From: Pseudomonas kermanshahensis
GTDB taxonomy: Bacteria > Pseudomonadota > Gammaproteobacteria > Pseudomonadales > Pseudomonadaceae
DNA length: 64,000 nucleotides
Direction of reading: 5' to 3'
Assembly (NCBI RefSeq): GCF_014269205.2
Contig: NZ_JABWRY020000001.1
Coordinates: 4,760,001 to 4,824,000, forward strand
The notes under the pieces were generated by a model. The model was given only the letters and a program-made list of their open reading frames with translations. It was not told where the DNA came from and ran no database searches. Within the stretch, counting starts at the first letter, position 1; each line of letters starts with the position of its first letter. The position numbers and the translations under genes are program-made. Positions 48,288-56,626 of this stretch are shown piece after piece.

Positions 48288-48752
48288 ATGATCATCGGCG
48301 CCGTGCTAATTCTCACCTGGCTGGTACTGCTGCTGCGTTACCCAGCGAAGGCGTTGCCGATATCCCTGGCCGCCGTCTGCGGCATCGGCCTGGTCGCCCT
48401 GTTCGTGGCCTGGCAAGACAGCCGCGAAGCCGCGCAACTGGCACGCCTGGACTTGCGCCTGAACTATGCCCCGGACCAATGCCCCGCCGACCGGGCGCTG
48501 CAGGTTCACATGAAGAACGGCAACAAGGCTCCGCTGACCGAACTGCGTTGGCGGGTGGGGGCGTATGCGCCGGGGGATACTGTCAACCTGGCCGAAAACA
48601 CTTACAGCGCGCCGCGTTACCGGGGGCCAGGTGAGCTGCAGCCCGGTGCCGAGTGGAAGGATTGCCTGCCCTTGCCGCCACTGCGCTCTGGCTATCGGCC
48701 GCAGACGCTGGAGTTTCGGGCTGAGCATCTGCAGGGTACATTTGCCAATTGA
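48288..48752 (+). CDS. Small inner-membrane protein, putative
   Basis: The 154-residue protein has two N-terminal transmembrane helices (IIGAVLILTWLVLLLRYP and ALPISLAAVCGIGLVALFVAW, residues 2-42) and a periplasmic beta-rich domain with two Cys (DQCPADRALQVHMKNGNKAPLTELRW ... EWKDCLPLPPL). Pseudomonas relatives are often labelled multidrug transporter, but nothing visible supports transport. The periplasmic part resembles a small immunoglobulin-like fold. Function unknown. Confidence 0.75.
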   Translation: MIIGAVLILTWLVLLLRYPAKALPISLAAVCGIGLVALFVAWQDSREAAQLARLDLRLNYAPDQCPADRALQVHMKNGNKAPLTELRWRVGAYAPGDTVNLAENTYSAPRYRGPGELQPGAEWKDCLPLPPLRSGYRPQTLEFRAEHLQGTFAN

Positions 48753-48766
48753 TCTGTCGCCTGGTC

Positions 48767-48862
48767 GGGCCCTTTCGCGGGCAAGCCCGCTCCCACAGGT
48801 ACCGCCCAGATTTTGAGCGCTGTGCAGTACCTGTGGGAGCGGGCTTGCCCGCGAAGAGGCCA
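48767..48862. repeat. REP pair, CGCGGGCAAGCCCGCTCCCACAGGTAC family
   Basis: Inverted units (TTCGCGGGCAAGCCCGCTCC... and ...CGGGCTTGCCCGCGAA) lie between the membrane protein and the SDR gene. Confidence 0.9.
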
Positions 48863-48903
48863 CTACAGGCAACACAAACTTACCCGACTCAAGGCCATCT
48901 CCC

Positions 48904-49728
48904 ATGCCCACCGTCCTGATCACCGGTTGTTCCAGCGGCATCGGCCGCGCCCTGGCCGACGCCTTCCGCGATGCCGGCCATGAAGTCTGGGCCACCGCCC
49001 GCAAACCTGAGGACGTCGCGCATTTAGCCGCCGCTGGTTTCACCGCCCGGCAACTGGACGTCAATGATGGCCAAGCCCTGACCCAACTGGCCGAGGAGCT
49101 GGAGGCAAGCCACGGGCGCCTCGACATGCTGATCAACAACGCCGGCTACGGTGCCATGGGCCCATTGCTCGACGGGGGTGTGGACGCCATGCGCCAGCAA
49201 TTCGAAACCAACGTTTTCGCCGTGGTCGGCGTGACCCGCGCGTTGTTCCCGCTGCTGCGCCGCGCGCGTGGGCTGGTGGTGAATATCGGCAGCGTTTCTG
49301 GGGTGCTGGTCACGCCGTTCGCTGGGGCCTACTGCGCGTCGAAGGCTGCCGTCAACGCCCTGAGCGATGCACTACGCCTGGAGCTGGCGCCGTTTGGCAT
49401 TCGGCTGATGGAAGTGCAGCCGGGGGCGATCGCTTCGCAGTTCGCCAGCAATGCCCAGCGCCAGGCCGATCAGGTGTTGGCTGTGGATTCGCCGTGGTGG
49501 CCACTGCGCGAATATGTCCAGGCACGGGCGCGGGCATCGCAGGACCGGCCGACGCCAGCGGCGGTGTTTGCCCAAGGGGTGTTGGCCGCTACGCGCAAAA
49601 CGGCGGTGCCTGCGGTGGTCAGGCTGGGTAATGGCAGCACGGCGTTGCCGCTGATTGCCAGGCTGTTGCCGCGGCGCTTGCTGGACTGGGTGTTGCGCAA
49701 GCGGTTTGGGTTGCTGCGGCCGCTTTGA
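48904..49728 (+). CDS. Short-chain dehydrogenase/reductase
   Basis: The 274-residue classical SDR has the cofactor motif TGCSSGIGRAL (about residues 7-17), NNAG at about 80, the catalytic Ser in IGSVSGVLVTPFAGAYCASKAAVNAL, and YxxxK as YCASK (about 147-151). The cofactor is probably NADP(H), because Arg residues follow the second strand (ATARKPED). The C-terminal extension (residues about 200-274, NGSTALPLIARLLPRRLLDWVLRKRFGLLRPL) is amphipathic and basic. Substrate unknown. Confidence 0.9.
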   Translation: MPTVLITGCSSGIGRALADAFRDAGHEVWATARKPEDVAHLAAAGFTARQLDVNDGQALTQLAEELEASHGRLDMLINNAGYGAMGPLLDGGVDAMRQQFETNVFAVVGVTRALFPLLRRARGLVVNIGSVSGVLVTPFAGAYCASKAAVNALSDALRLELAPFGIRLMEVQPGAIASQFASNAQRQADQVLAVDSPWWPLREYVQARARASQDRPTPAAVFAQGVLAATRKTAVPAVVRLGNGSTALPLIARLLPRRLLDWVLRKRFGLLRPL

Positions 49729-49746
49729 TTGATGCTTGGCAGTACT

Positions 49747-49842
49747 GGCCTCTTCGCGGGTAAACCCGCTCCTACAGGTACTGCACAGTGCTCAAAATCT
49801 GTACGGTACCTGTGGGAGCGGGTTTACCCGCGAAGAGGCCGG
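49747..49842. repeat. REP pair, CGCGGGTAAACCCGCTCC family
   Basis: GGCCTCTTCGCGGGTAAACC... and its inverted copy lie between the convergent SDR and outer-membrane factor genes. Confidence 0.92.
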
Positions 49843-49859
49843 TACAGCCACAACACCTA

Positions 49860-51311
49860 TCAAACCTTGTTCGCAGGCTGTGTATCAAACGCCTGCCACC
49901 CCCCTCCCAGCGCCTTGTACAGCCCCACCAACGCCTGGGAAACCGCCGCCGAGCTGTCGATCCACTGCTCTTCACTGGCCAGCAACGCACCTTGCACGGT
50001 CAGCACATTGAGAAAGTCCACCGCCCCTTCCACATACTGGCGCTGGGCAGTCTCCAAGGCGATACGGTTCTGCCGCACCGCCTCGGCCAAATGATCGCGA
50101 CGCAATTGGCTGGCGTTATAAAGGCGCAGCACATCGTCGATTTCATGCCAGGCACCGAGCACCACCTTGCGGTAGTTGAGCGCGGCTTCCTGCTGCTGCG
50201 CCTCACGCAGTTCCAGCGTGCCTTTGAGCCGCCCACCTTCAAAAATCGGCAGTGACAGTTGCGGGCCAAAAGCGAAGCGGCGCGAGTCCCAGCCGCCGAC
50301 GTCAGACAGCTGCATGGCCTGGAAACCCAGGCTGCCCGACAGCCGAATGCTCGGGTAGAAGTCGGCCTTGGCCACGCCGATACTGGCGGTGGCCGCATGC
50401 AGGCGCGCCTCGGCCTGGCGAATGTCCGGGCGGCGCTCGGCCAACTCCGACGGCAGGCCAATGGCGAACTGCTGCTGGGGCGCGGGCAGTTCCCCCCCTT
50501 CGAGCAACTGTGCCTGAAGGCTGCGAGGTGGCTCCGCCGCGAGCAGGCTGAGGGCATTGATCAGGTCGTCGCGCTTGGCCTCAAGGCTGGGCAGGCGGGC
50601 TTCGATGGAGGCGACCTGGGCACTGGCCTGGGCCACGTCGAGGCGGGTGGCGACCCCTTCGGCCTGGCGATTCTCGGACAACTTCAGGCTGTGCTGCGCC
50701 ACCTTCAGGTTGTCACGGGTGACGTCCAGGGTGTGCTGCACCGCACGCAGCTGAATGTAGTTGCCGGCGGTTTCCGACAACAGCGCCAACAACACGCCAC
50801 GGCGGTCGTTCTCGGCCACTTCCACCGTCGCATCGGCAGCCTCCACTTGCCGGCGTACTCGGCCCCAGAGGTCCAGCTCCCACCCCGCGACCAAGTCACC
50901 CTGCCACAGGTTGAATGCCGATTTGCCCGCGTGGCCCGAGGGGTCACTCAGCCCTTCGGCGCTGTTGCGAGCACGGCTGTAGCCTGCGTTCACATCGACC
51001 GAGGGCGCTTCATCCGCTGCTACCGTACTGCGCAAGGCACGGCTTTGCAGCAACCGCGCACTGGCCATCTGCAAGTCCAGGTTGCGTTCGGCGACCCGCT
51101 GGATCAACGCGCTGAGCCGGGCATCGTGGAAGCTTTCCCACCAGCGCAGTTCCAGGGGTTCGGCCTGCGGCTGACTGGCCGCAGCCTCGCCTTGCAACCC
51201 AGCCCACTGTTGCGGGGCCTGGCTGTCCGGGCGTTTGAAATCTGGCCCGAGGGTACAGCCGGCCATCAGCAACGCCAGCAACACCGGGCTCAAGCGAAAG
51301 GCCGGTTTCAT
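49860..51311 (-). CDS. Efflux outer-membrane factor lipoprotein (NodT/OprM family)
   Basis: The 483-residue protein has a lipoprotein signal (MKPAFRLSPVLLALLMAGC, lipobox LMAGC). It has the internal duplication of outer-membrane factors, with SEGLSDPS/ARNSAEGLSD and QAEGVATRLDVAQASAQ regions (trimeric TolC-like channel). It overlaps the adaptor gene by four bases and ends the transporter-adaptor-channel operon. Substrate unknown; the DHA2 transporter suggests drugs or aromatic compounds. Confidence 0.92.
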   Translation of the reverse strand: MKPAFRLSPVLLALLMAGCTLGPDFKRPDSQAPQQWAGLQGEAAASQPQAEPLELRWWESFHDARLSALIQRVAERNLDLQMASARLLQSRALRSTVAADEAPSVDVNAGYSRARNSAEGLSDPSGHAGKSAFNLWQGDLVAGWELDLWGRVRRQVEAADATVEVAENDRRGVLLALLSETAGNYIQLRAVQHTLDVTRDNLKVAQHSLKLSENRQAEGVATRLDVAQASAQVASIEARLPSLEAKRDDLINALSLLAAEPPRSLQAQLLEGGELPAPQQQFAIGLPSELAERRPDIRQAEARLHAATASIGVAKADFYPSIRLSGSLGFQAMQLSDVGGWDSRRFAFGPQLSLPIFEGGRLKGTLELREAQQQEAALNYRKVVLGAWHEIDDVLRLYNASQLRRDHLAEAVRQNRIALETAQRQYVEGAVDFLNVLTVQGALLASEEQWIDSSAAVSQALVGLYKALGGGWQAFDTQPANKV

Positions 51312-52369
51312 CGCGCGCTCACCTCTTTGCCTTCGATTTTGTCGCCGCGGGTATCGATGGTGGCTTCCACCGACATGCCCACGCGCAGCCGTGCAAGCAG
51401 CGGCTGGCCGTCATCGAACACGATCTTTACGGGGATGCGCTGCACCACCTTGGTGAAGTTACCGGTGGCATTGTCCGGCTTGACCGCCGCGAAGGTCACA
51501 CCGGTGGCCGGCGCGATGCTCTCGACATGGCCATGCAGTTGCTCGCCCGAGAAGGTATCGACACTGATGCTGACTGGTTGGCCGGGCTGCACATGGGTCA
51601 GCTGGGTTTCCTGGAAGTTGCCGACCACATAGGCCTGCTGCAACGGCACCACCGACAACAGCCGAGCCCCCGGATTGACATAGGCGCCGACACGCAAGGC
51701 GCGCTCGCCGACCATGCCGTCCACCGGTGCGATGATGCGCGTGTAGGACAGGTCGAGCTGGGCTTTCTCCAGCCCCGCTTCGGCCCGTTTGAGCTGGCCA
51801 TCGGCGCTGGCCACCTGGGCGCTGAGGATGTCCACCTGCTTGCGTGCGGCCACCAACGCCGCCTGGGTATTGGCCAGGCGCGCACGGGCCTGGTCGACCC
51901 CGCTGCGCGCCTGCTGGGCGTTCTGCACAGTGCCGGCACCTTGCTCGGCCAGGCGGCTGTAGCGGTTGACTTCATGATCGGCAAACGCCGCTTCGGCCTG
52001 GGCGGCTTTCACGGCGGCTTCGGCCTGGGCGATCAAGGCGGCTTGGCGCTCCAGCGTGGCGCGGGCATCGGCACTCTGCGCCTTGGCCACCAGCAATTGC
52101 GCCTGGGCTGCGTCGAGCGCGGCTTGGTAGTCGCGGGCATCGAGGGTCGCGAGCAACTGGCCTGCCGTGACTTGCTGGTTGTCCTCGACCAGTACCTCTT
52201 TGATAAAGCCTGCGACCTTGGGCGCGACCACGGTGTAATCGGCGATCACATAGGCGTCGTTGGTGCGCTGGCGGTGATCGCTGCCCAGCATCCAAGGCCC
52301 GACGATACCGGCCAGCACGGCCACGGCGAGCACCGAGCCGATGAAAAGTGTCTTGCGGTTGTTGGTCAT
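51308..52369 (-). CDS. Efflux periplasmic adaptor (HlyD/EmrA family)
   Basis: The 353-residue membrane fusion protein has an N-terminal anchor (TLFIGSVLAVAVLAGIVGPWML, residues 7-29). The lipoyl halves are VVAPKVAGFIKEVLVEDNQQVTAGQLLATLD (about 47-77) and TRIIAPVDGMVGERALRVGAYVNPGARLLSVV. Ala/Gln-rich alpha-hairpin helices lie between them (about 78-205). This is the EmrA type that pairs with DHA2 transporters. Start ATG 52369, 27 nt after the transporter stop. Confidence 0.93.
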   Translation of the reverse strand: MTNNRKTLFIGSVLAVAVLAGIVGPWMLGSDHRQRTNDAYVIADYTVVAPKVAGFIKEVLVEDNQQVTAGQLLATLDARDYQAALDAAQAQLLVAKAQSADARATLERQAALIAQAEAAVKAAQAEAAFADHEVNRYSRLAEQGAGTVQNAQQARSGVDQARARLANTQAALVAARKQVDILSAQVASADGQLKRAEAGLEKAQLDLSYTRIIAPVDGMVGERALRVGAYVNPGARLLSVVPLQQAYVVGNFQETQLTHVQPGQPVSISVDTFSGEQLHGHVESIAPATGVTFAAVKPDNATGNFTKVVQRIPVKIVFDDGQPLLARLRVGMSVEATIDTRGDKIEGKEVSAR

Positions 52370-52396
52370 TTCTAAGTCTCGAATTCAGTCACGGGC

Positions 52397-53938
52397 TCAA
52401 GCCACCGCACGCGGCGGGAAGATCCGGGTAGGCACAAAGGGAATCAGGCAGATCAACGCGACGGCGATGCACGCCATCACCAGGTACTGGTCGGCCGAGG
52501 TCAGTACCTGGGCCTGTTCATGAATGCGCCGGGCAAGGCCGGCGACGCTGTCATCGATCAGCGGCGCATTGCCCAGGCTGTCGACCAGGTGGTTGGAATG
52601 GAAATGCCGGCGCACAGTGCCCAAGACATCCAGCAAGCCGCCGGCAATCACCGCCGACAGCCCCTTGACCGTGTTGAACCAGGCCGAGGCGAACGGGCCC
52701 TCCTGCGGGGTCATGCCGTTGGTGGAGAGCATCAGCAGCGGCAGCACGGCCATCGGCTGGCCGAACACCTGCAACAGGTAAAACGGGTAGAAGTCGCCGC
52801 GTATCCACTCGGAGGTCAGCAGGCTACTGCCCACGCACGACAGCGCCAGCATGCCGAGCCCCATCGCCAGTACCCAGCGGCAGTCCACCGCGCGGATGTT
52901 GCACAGCGCTGCGGTCAGCGGCAGGGCGATGAGTTGCGGCATGGCCACCAGCATCATCAACGGGCTGGTCTGCGCCGGCCGGTAGCCCTGGATCTGCGCC
53001 AGGTACGCCGACGGAATGCTGCTCACCCCGGAGAGCACGATCAGCACACCGGCCAGGGTCACCAGGGCGAAGCTAAGGTTGCGCCGCGAGAGCATGCGCA
53101 ACTGGAAAAACGGCAGCGGTTCGGACCACTCGTTGTACAGGAACAGCACCAGCAACAGCAGGCCGCCGCCCAGCAACCAGCAGATCAGCGGCGAGTCGAA
53201 CCAGCCCCAGCGGTCACCCAGCGACAGGCCGAGGACGATGCAACTGATGGCAGGCAGGCCCAGCAGCACGCCACGCCAGTCGAACTGTTTGAAGCGCTCC
53301 AGGCGCAACGGGTCCTGGGGCAGGCCCCAGCCGACACAGAACATCGCCAGCAGCGACGGCAGGATGATCTGCCAGAAAGCCCACTGCCAGCCGACGTACT
53401 CGGTCCACAGGCCCGCCAGCGGTGTGCCGAGGTTCGGCCCGAAAGTGGCGGTCAGGGCATAGCAGGCCAGGCCATACACTTTGATGCCCGGTGGCAGAAA
53501 ACGCAGCGCTACGCTCATCAGCATCGGCGGCAAGGCGCCCGAGGCAAAGCCTTGCAGCACCCGCAGCAGCATCAGGCTGTGCAGGTTGGGGGCGAACGGT
53601 TGCAGCAGGCCCAGCACGGCGAACACGCCAATGGCAGACAAGGTGAAGCGGCGCAGGGAAAAGGTCGTGGCAAGCCAGGGTGCAAAGGCCATCGCCGACA
53701 CCGAAGCCGCGCTGTACGCGGCCAGCAGCCAGGCGCCTTCGTCGGCCCCGATGCCCATGGCGCCGCGGATATCGGCCAGCGAAATCTTGGTCACCGCCTC
53801 GTTGAGGCCAGCGCAGAGTACTGCCAGCAACACCCCAAACAACCCCACCACCACCTGCAGGCCGAATGCCGTCTGCACGGGGGCGGCCGGCGCGGGGGCG
53901 GCAGCCAGCGCAGCAGAAGGCGCGGTCAGGGAACTCAT
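52397..53938 (-). CDS. DHA2-family MFS efflux transporter (EmrB-like)
   Basis: The 513-residue transporter has about 14 hydrophobic helices and the EmrB-type N-terminal half (VVGLFGVLLAVLCAGLNEAVTKISLADIRGAMGIGADEGAWLLAAYSAASVSAMAFAPWLATTFSLRRF, residues about 28-98). It is the first gene of the efflux operon, followed by adaptor and outer-membrane factor. The N-terminus is Ala/Pro-rich, and the start at 53938 was chosen as the first ATG of the frame. An inverted-repeat operator lies about 90 nt upstream, and a LysR gene begins just beyond it. Confidence 0.92.
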   Translation of the reverse strand: MSSLTAPSAALAAAPAPAAPVQTAFGLQVVVGLFGVLLAVLCAGLNEAVTKISLADIRGAMGIGADEGAWLLAAYSAASVSAMAFAPWLATTFSLRRFTLSAIGVFAVLGLLQPFAPNLHSLMLLRVLQGFASGALPPMLMSVALRFLPPGIKVYGLACYALTATFGPNLGTPLAGLWTEYVGWQWAFWQIILPSLLAMFCVGWGLPQDPLRLERFKQFDWRGVLLGLPAISCIVLGLSLGDRWGWFDSPLICWLLGGGLLLLVLFLYNEWSEPLPFFQLRMLSRRNLSFALVTLAGVLIVLSGVSSIPSAYLAQIQGYRPAQTSPLMMLVAMPQLIALPLTAALCNIRAVDCRWVLAMGLGMLALSCVGSSLLTSEWIRGDFYPFYLLQVFGQPMAVLPLLMLSTNGMTPQEGPFASAWFNTVKGLSAVIAGGLLDVLGTVRRHFHSNHLVDSLGNAPLIDDSVAGLARRIHEQAQVLTSADQYLVMACIAVALICLIPFVPTRIFPPRAVA

Positions 53939-54026
53939 GGGAATACATCTCCAGCAACAATTTCAGGGCTGGAGCAAGTCTAAGAAGGTCGAATGCTTAC
54001 GAAAACTGACTTGTTGGCAGGTTTAT

Positions 54027-54043
54027 ATTGCGCCAGACGCAAT
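54027..54043. promoter_or_regulatory. LysR-type operator upstream of the DHA2 efflux operon
   Basis: ATTGCGCCAGACGCAAT: hexamers ATTGCG/CGCAAT around five bases. The inner 13-mer has the T-N11-A LysR pattern. The reverse complement of the site at 55009 differs from it by one base. It sits just after the LysR stop and about 90 nt before the transporter start. Confidence 0.7.
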
Positions 54044-54052
54044 CGGACTCTG

Positions 54053-54958
54053 TTACGGGTCGATGCTGCCGCACACCTTCAACGTTTGGCGCAGCCAGCG
54101 GTGGGCCGGGTCATTGTCGAACCGCGGGTGCCAGGCCTGCATCACGTTGACCTTCTCCAGTGGCACCGGGATCTCGAATGAGCGCAGGGGCAGTTTCAAG
54201 CGCTGCACACTGTTGAGGATGTTGGCCGGTATCGGCAGGATCAGGTCCGAATCCGGCAGCGAAAACATCGCCGAGTGGAAGCTCGTGGTGATCAGCGCCA
54301 CCCGCCGTTCGACCTTGTGGTTGGCCAATGCCACATCGATCGGCCCGTTGGCTCTGCCCCGGCGCGACACGCTGATCTGCGGGTAGGCGGCGAACCGCTC
54401 AGGGGTAATCTCGGCATCGAAGATCGGGTGGCCCTCGCGCGCCAAGCCTACGAAGTAGGTGTTGAACAGGCTCTGCACCTTGATTTCCGGGCCCAGCTCG
54501 ACGGCCGAGCTGATGATCAAGTCGATATGCCCGTTGCGCAGCACCGCATCATCGTCGCCACTGCCCTCGGGCACGAAACGCAGCACCGTACGCGGTGCCT
54601 GGGCCAGCATCATGCGCAACAGCTGGGCGCCGTACAGGGCGATGAACAGGTCGTTGGTGCGGATGTTGAAGGCCCGGTCCAGGTTGACCAGGTCGACATC
54701 GTCACGGCTGCGGAACACCTGCCCGGCCTGCTCCACCAGCCCATGCACCTGCTCGCGCAGCGCCAGCGCACGGGGTGTCGGCACCAAGCCACGGCCGGCG
54801 CGCACCAGGATCGGGTCGCCCAAGGCATCGCGAATGCGCCCCAGGGTCCGGCTCATGGCGGCCGGGCTCAGGTTCATGCGCTGCGCGGCGCCCACCACAC
54901 TGCCTTCGTCAAGCAAGGCGTCGAGGGCGACGAGCAGGTTCATGTCCGGGAGTTGCAT
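54053..54958 (-). CDS. LysR-family transcriptional regulator of the adjacent efflux operon
   Basis: The 301-residue protein has an N-terminal winged helix (MNLLVALDALLDEGSVVGAAQRMNLSPAAMSRTLGRIRDALGDPILVRAGRGL, residues 6-58). A periplasmic-binding-like effector domain follows (about 90-290). The longer frame upstream is discarded because MQLPDMNLL at 54958 is the LysR start. Its gene directly precedes the efflux operon on the same strand, and both have an ATTGCG-N5-CGCAAT operator upstream, so it likely controls both. The inducer is unknown. Confidence 0.9.
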   Translation of the reverse strand: MQLPDMNLLVALDALLDEGSVVGAAQRMNLSPAAMSRTLGRIRDALGDPILVRAGRGLVPTPRALALREQVHGLVEQAGQVFRSRDDVDLVNLDRAFNIRTNDLFIALYGAQLLRMMLAQAPRTVLRFVPEGSGDDDAVLRNGHIDLIISSAVELGPEIKVQSLFNTYFVGLAREGHPIFDAEITPERFAAYPQISVSRRGRANGPIDVALANHKVERRVALITTSFHSAMFSLPDSDLILPIPANILNSVQRLKLPLRSFEIPVPLEKVNVMQAWHPRFDNDPAHRWLRQTLKVCGSIDP

Positions 54959-55008
54959 GGCCGTTTTCCGTGGCGATTGTGGGAACGGCGATGGTAGCAG
55001 GTTGGAGG

Positions 55009-55025
55009 ATTGCGTCTGACGCAAT
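55009..55025. promoter_or_regulatory. LysR-type operator upstream of the LysR gene
   Basis: ATTGCGTCTGACGCAAT: perfect hexamer arms around TCTGA, 51 nt upstream of the LysR start. Same palindrome as 54027-54043 in the opposite orientation apart from one base; probably for autoregulation. Confidence 0.7.
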
Positions 55026-55090
55026 AAGGTCGTGCGTGGTGGGGCATTTATTCTGGGCGTTGGTTGGGCCATAAGTGATGCAGTGGCTGT

Positions 55091-55192
55091 ACCGGCCTCT
55101 TCGCGGGGCAAGCCCACTCCCACAGGTACCCCGCAATGCCCGATGTTTTTGCGGTACCTGTGGGAGCGGGCTTGCCCCGCGAAAAGGCCGGT
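55091..55192. repeat. REP pair, CGCGGGGCAAGCCC(A/G)CTCC family
   Basis: Two facing units lie between the divergent LysR and universal stress genes; one arm has a single change (CCCACTCC). Confidence 0.9.
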
Positions 55193-55229
55193 ACAGCCAG
55201 CACATCATTTAGCTTCTACAAGGATTCCC

Positions 55230-55676
55230 ATGCCCACCCCGGTCCTCATCGCCATCGACGCCTCCCCCGCATCCGCTGCCCTGCTCACCCTCGCCCGCCG
55301 CTACTGCCGCCCCGCCGAACACGAGCTGCATGTGCTGCTGGCCATCGACAGCACCTTCGCCGTGCACGAGCAACCCGCGCCCTACACCGCCGAAGAACTG
55401 GAGGAATACCCCGCTGCCTGCGAGGAGCAACAGCATGCCGACCACGCGGTAGCCAAGGCCGTGCGCGAGCTGCAGGACGCCGGCTTCACCAGCCAGGGCT
55501 GCATGGTGGCCGGGCAGCCGGTCGAGGCCATCGTCAGCAAGGCGCAAGATCTGCGTTGCGAACTGATCATCATGGGTCATCGCCACCTGTCACGATTGGG
55601 GCGATTGCTGGATCCTTCGATCAGCGCGAAGGTGATTGACCGGGTAGAAGTGCCGGTATTGGTGGGCGCGGCCTGA
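55230..55676 (+). CDS. Universal stress protein family (UspA-like)
   Basis: The 148-residue single-domain protein begins MPTPVLIAIDASPASAALLTLARRYC (first strand with the D of the nucleotide pocket). The C-terminal LIIMGHRHLSRLGRLLDPSISAKVIDRVEVPVLVG has the GHR-x8-G-S/P type ATP-binding loop (here GHRHLSRLGRLLDPS). Start ATG 55230 after AAGGATT. An upstream ORF extension is not supported. Role in stress or growth arrest is inferred from the family. Confidence 0.9.
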   Translation: MPTPVLIAIDASPASAALLTLARRYCRPAEHELHVLLAIDSTFAVHEQPAPYTAEELEEYPAACEEQQHADHAVAKAVRELQDAGFTSQGCMVAGQPVEAIVSKAQDLRCELIIMGHRHLSRLGRLLDPSISAKVIDRVEVPVLVGAA

Positions 55677-55693
55677 ACCATTCATCAGCTCCC

Positions 55694-55755
55694 CAATGCA
55701 CTGCATTGACCGCGTAATGCAATCGCATTACCTTGCATTCATTGTTGCAATGCAA
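55694..55755. promoter_or_regulatory. Three stacked TGCATT palindromes in the toxin-antitoxin promoter
   Basis: CAATGCACTGCATTG (55694-55708) is perfect around one base. GTAATGC-AATC-GCATTAC (55714-55731) is a perfect 7-bp arm pair. TTGCATT...AATGCAA (55733-55755) has a nine-base centre. All are just upstream of the antitoxin, where a PrlF-YhaV complex would be expected to bind. Confidence 0.6.
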
Positions 55756-55760
55756 AGGAT

Positions 55761-56093
55761 ATGGCCATGGCCGCCACCTTCGAAGTTGAATCCACCCTGA
55801 CCGATCGTTACCAGACAACCGTACCGGAAACAGTGCGTCGCGCGCTGGGTTTGAAAAAGCGTGACAAGATCCATTACTCGATTCAACCCGACGGGGAGGT
55901 GATACTCACCCGCGCAGAGGCAACCGAAGACGACCCTGTGCTAGGCCAGTTCCTGAATTTTCTGGCCCACGATATCGCCACCCATCCGCAACGTCTGCAA
56001 GTTGTCGATGCTGACCTCATCGCTCGCCTCGACAGCCTCGTGGGCGACGCCGAGATCGACCTGGATCAACCTCTATCGGCGGAAGATGAATGA
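55761..56093 (+). CDS. prlF: Type II antitoxin, AbrB/PrlF (SohA) family
   Basis: The 110-residue protein has an N-terminal SpoVT-AbrB swapped-hairpin DNA-binding domain (FEVESTLTDRYQTTVPETVRRALGLKKRDKIHYSIQPDGEVILTRA, residues 6-50) and an acidic C-terminal tail. It neutralises YhaV and represses the shared promoter. ATG at 55761 follows AAAGGAT; ATG 55767 is an alternative. The 3' end overlaps yhaV by four bases (ATGA). Confidence 0.92.
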   Translation: MAMAATFEVESTLTDRYQTTVPETVRRALGLKKRDKIHYSIQPDGEVILTRAEATEDDPVLGQFLNFLAHDIATHPQRLQVVDADLIARLDSLVGDAEIDLDQPLSAEDE

Positions 56094-56584
56094 GTGATGC
56101 GAGGAAGCCTTTAACTATTCATGGATGGACTGTATTTGCTCACCCGCTGTTCTTAGCCGAACTGGACGCGCTCAGTGAGCAAGTCGCGGCACAGTTGCAG
56201 AAAGACCCGATCGGCTACACGAAAAAGAACGCGTACAAGCGGCTGGCCGCGATCAAACGATTGGCGTTTGACGTCATCCCGCAAGACCCGACCAAGCCTG
56301 AGTACCGTCAAGGTTCAGCGCTAGGAGGCGACCACAAGCACTGGTTTCGAGCGAAGTTCTTTCAGCAATACCGGCTGTTCTTTCGCTACCACACCCCCAG
56401 CAGGATAATCGTGCTGGCATGGGTAAATGACGAGACGAGCAAGCGGGCCTACGAGCGCACTGACGATGCTTACAAAGTCTTCCAGAAGATGCTGCTCACC
56501 GGCCACCCTCCTGATGATTGGGACGCGTTACTGCGAGAGGCAGGCGCGGCAACACACAGATTTAAATCTTCACTGAACACCTAG
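56090..56584 (+). CDS. yhaV: Type II toxin YhaV
   Basis: The 164-residue protein belongs to the YhaV family of RelE-fold, ribosome-dependent endoribonucleases. Conserved segments are GWTVFAHPLFLAELDALSEQVAA, NAYKRLAAIKRLAFDVIPQDPTKPEYRQGSALGGDHKHWFRAKFFQQYRLFFRYH and IVLAWVNDETSKRAYERTDDAYKVFQKML. It looks full length with catalytic-region Lys, Arg and Asp intact. Translated by coupling to prlF. GC is somewhat below the flanks, consistent with a mobile TA module. Confidence 0.93.
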   Translation: MSDARKPLTIHGWTVFAHPLFLAELDALSEQVAAQLQKDPIGYTKKNAYKRLAAIKRLAFDVIPQDPTKPEYRQGSALGGDHKHWFRAKFFQQYRLFFRYHTPSRIIVLAWVNDETSKRAYERTDDAYKVFQKMLLTGHPPDDWDALLREAGAATHRFKSSLNT

Positions 56585-56618
56585 TGCGGCTCTCACTGGC
56601 GTGTGACTGAGCGCCGCT
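56585..56618 (+). terminator. Imperfect hairpin after yhaV
   Basis: GCGGC pairs with GCCGC, with a mostly matched CTCA/TGAG interior, between yhaV and the convergent adaptor gene. No T-tract. Confidence 0.35.
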
Positions 56619-56626
56619 ACCGGGAT

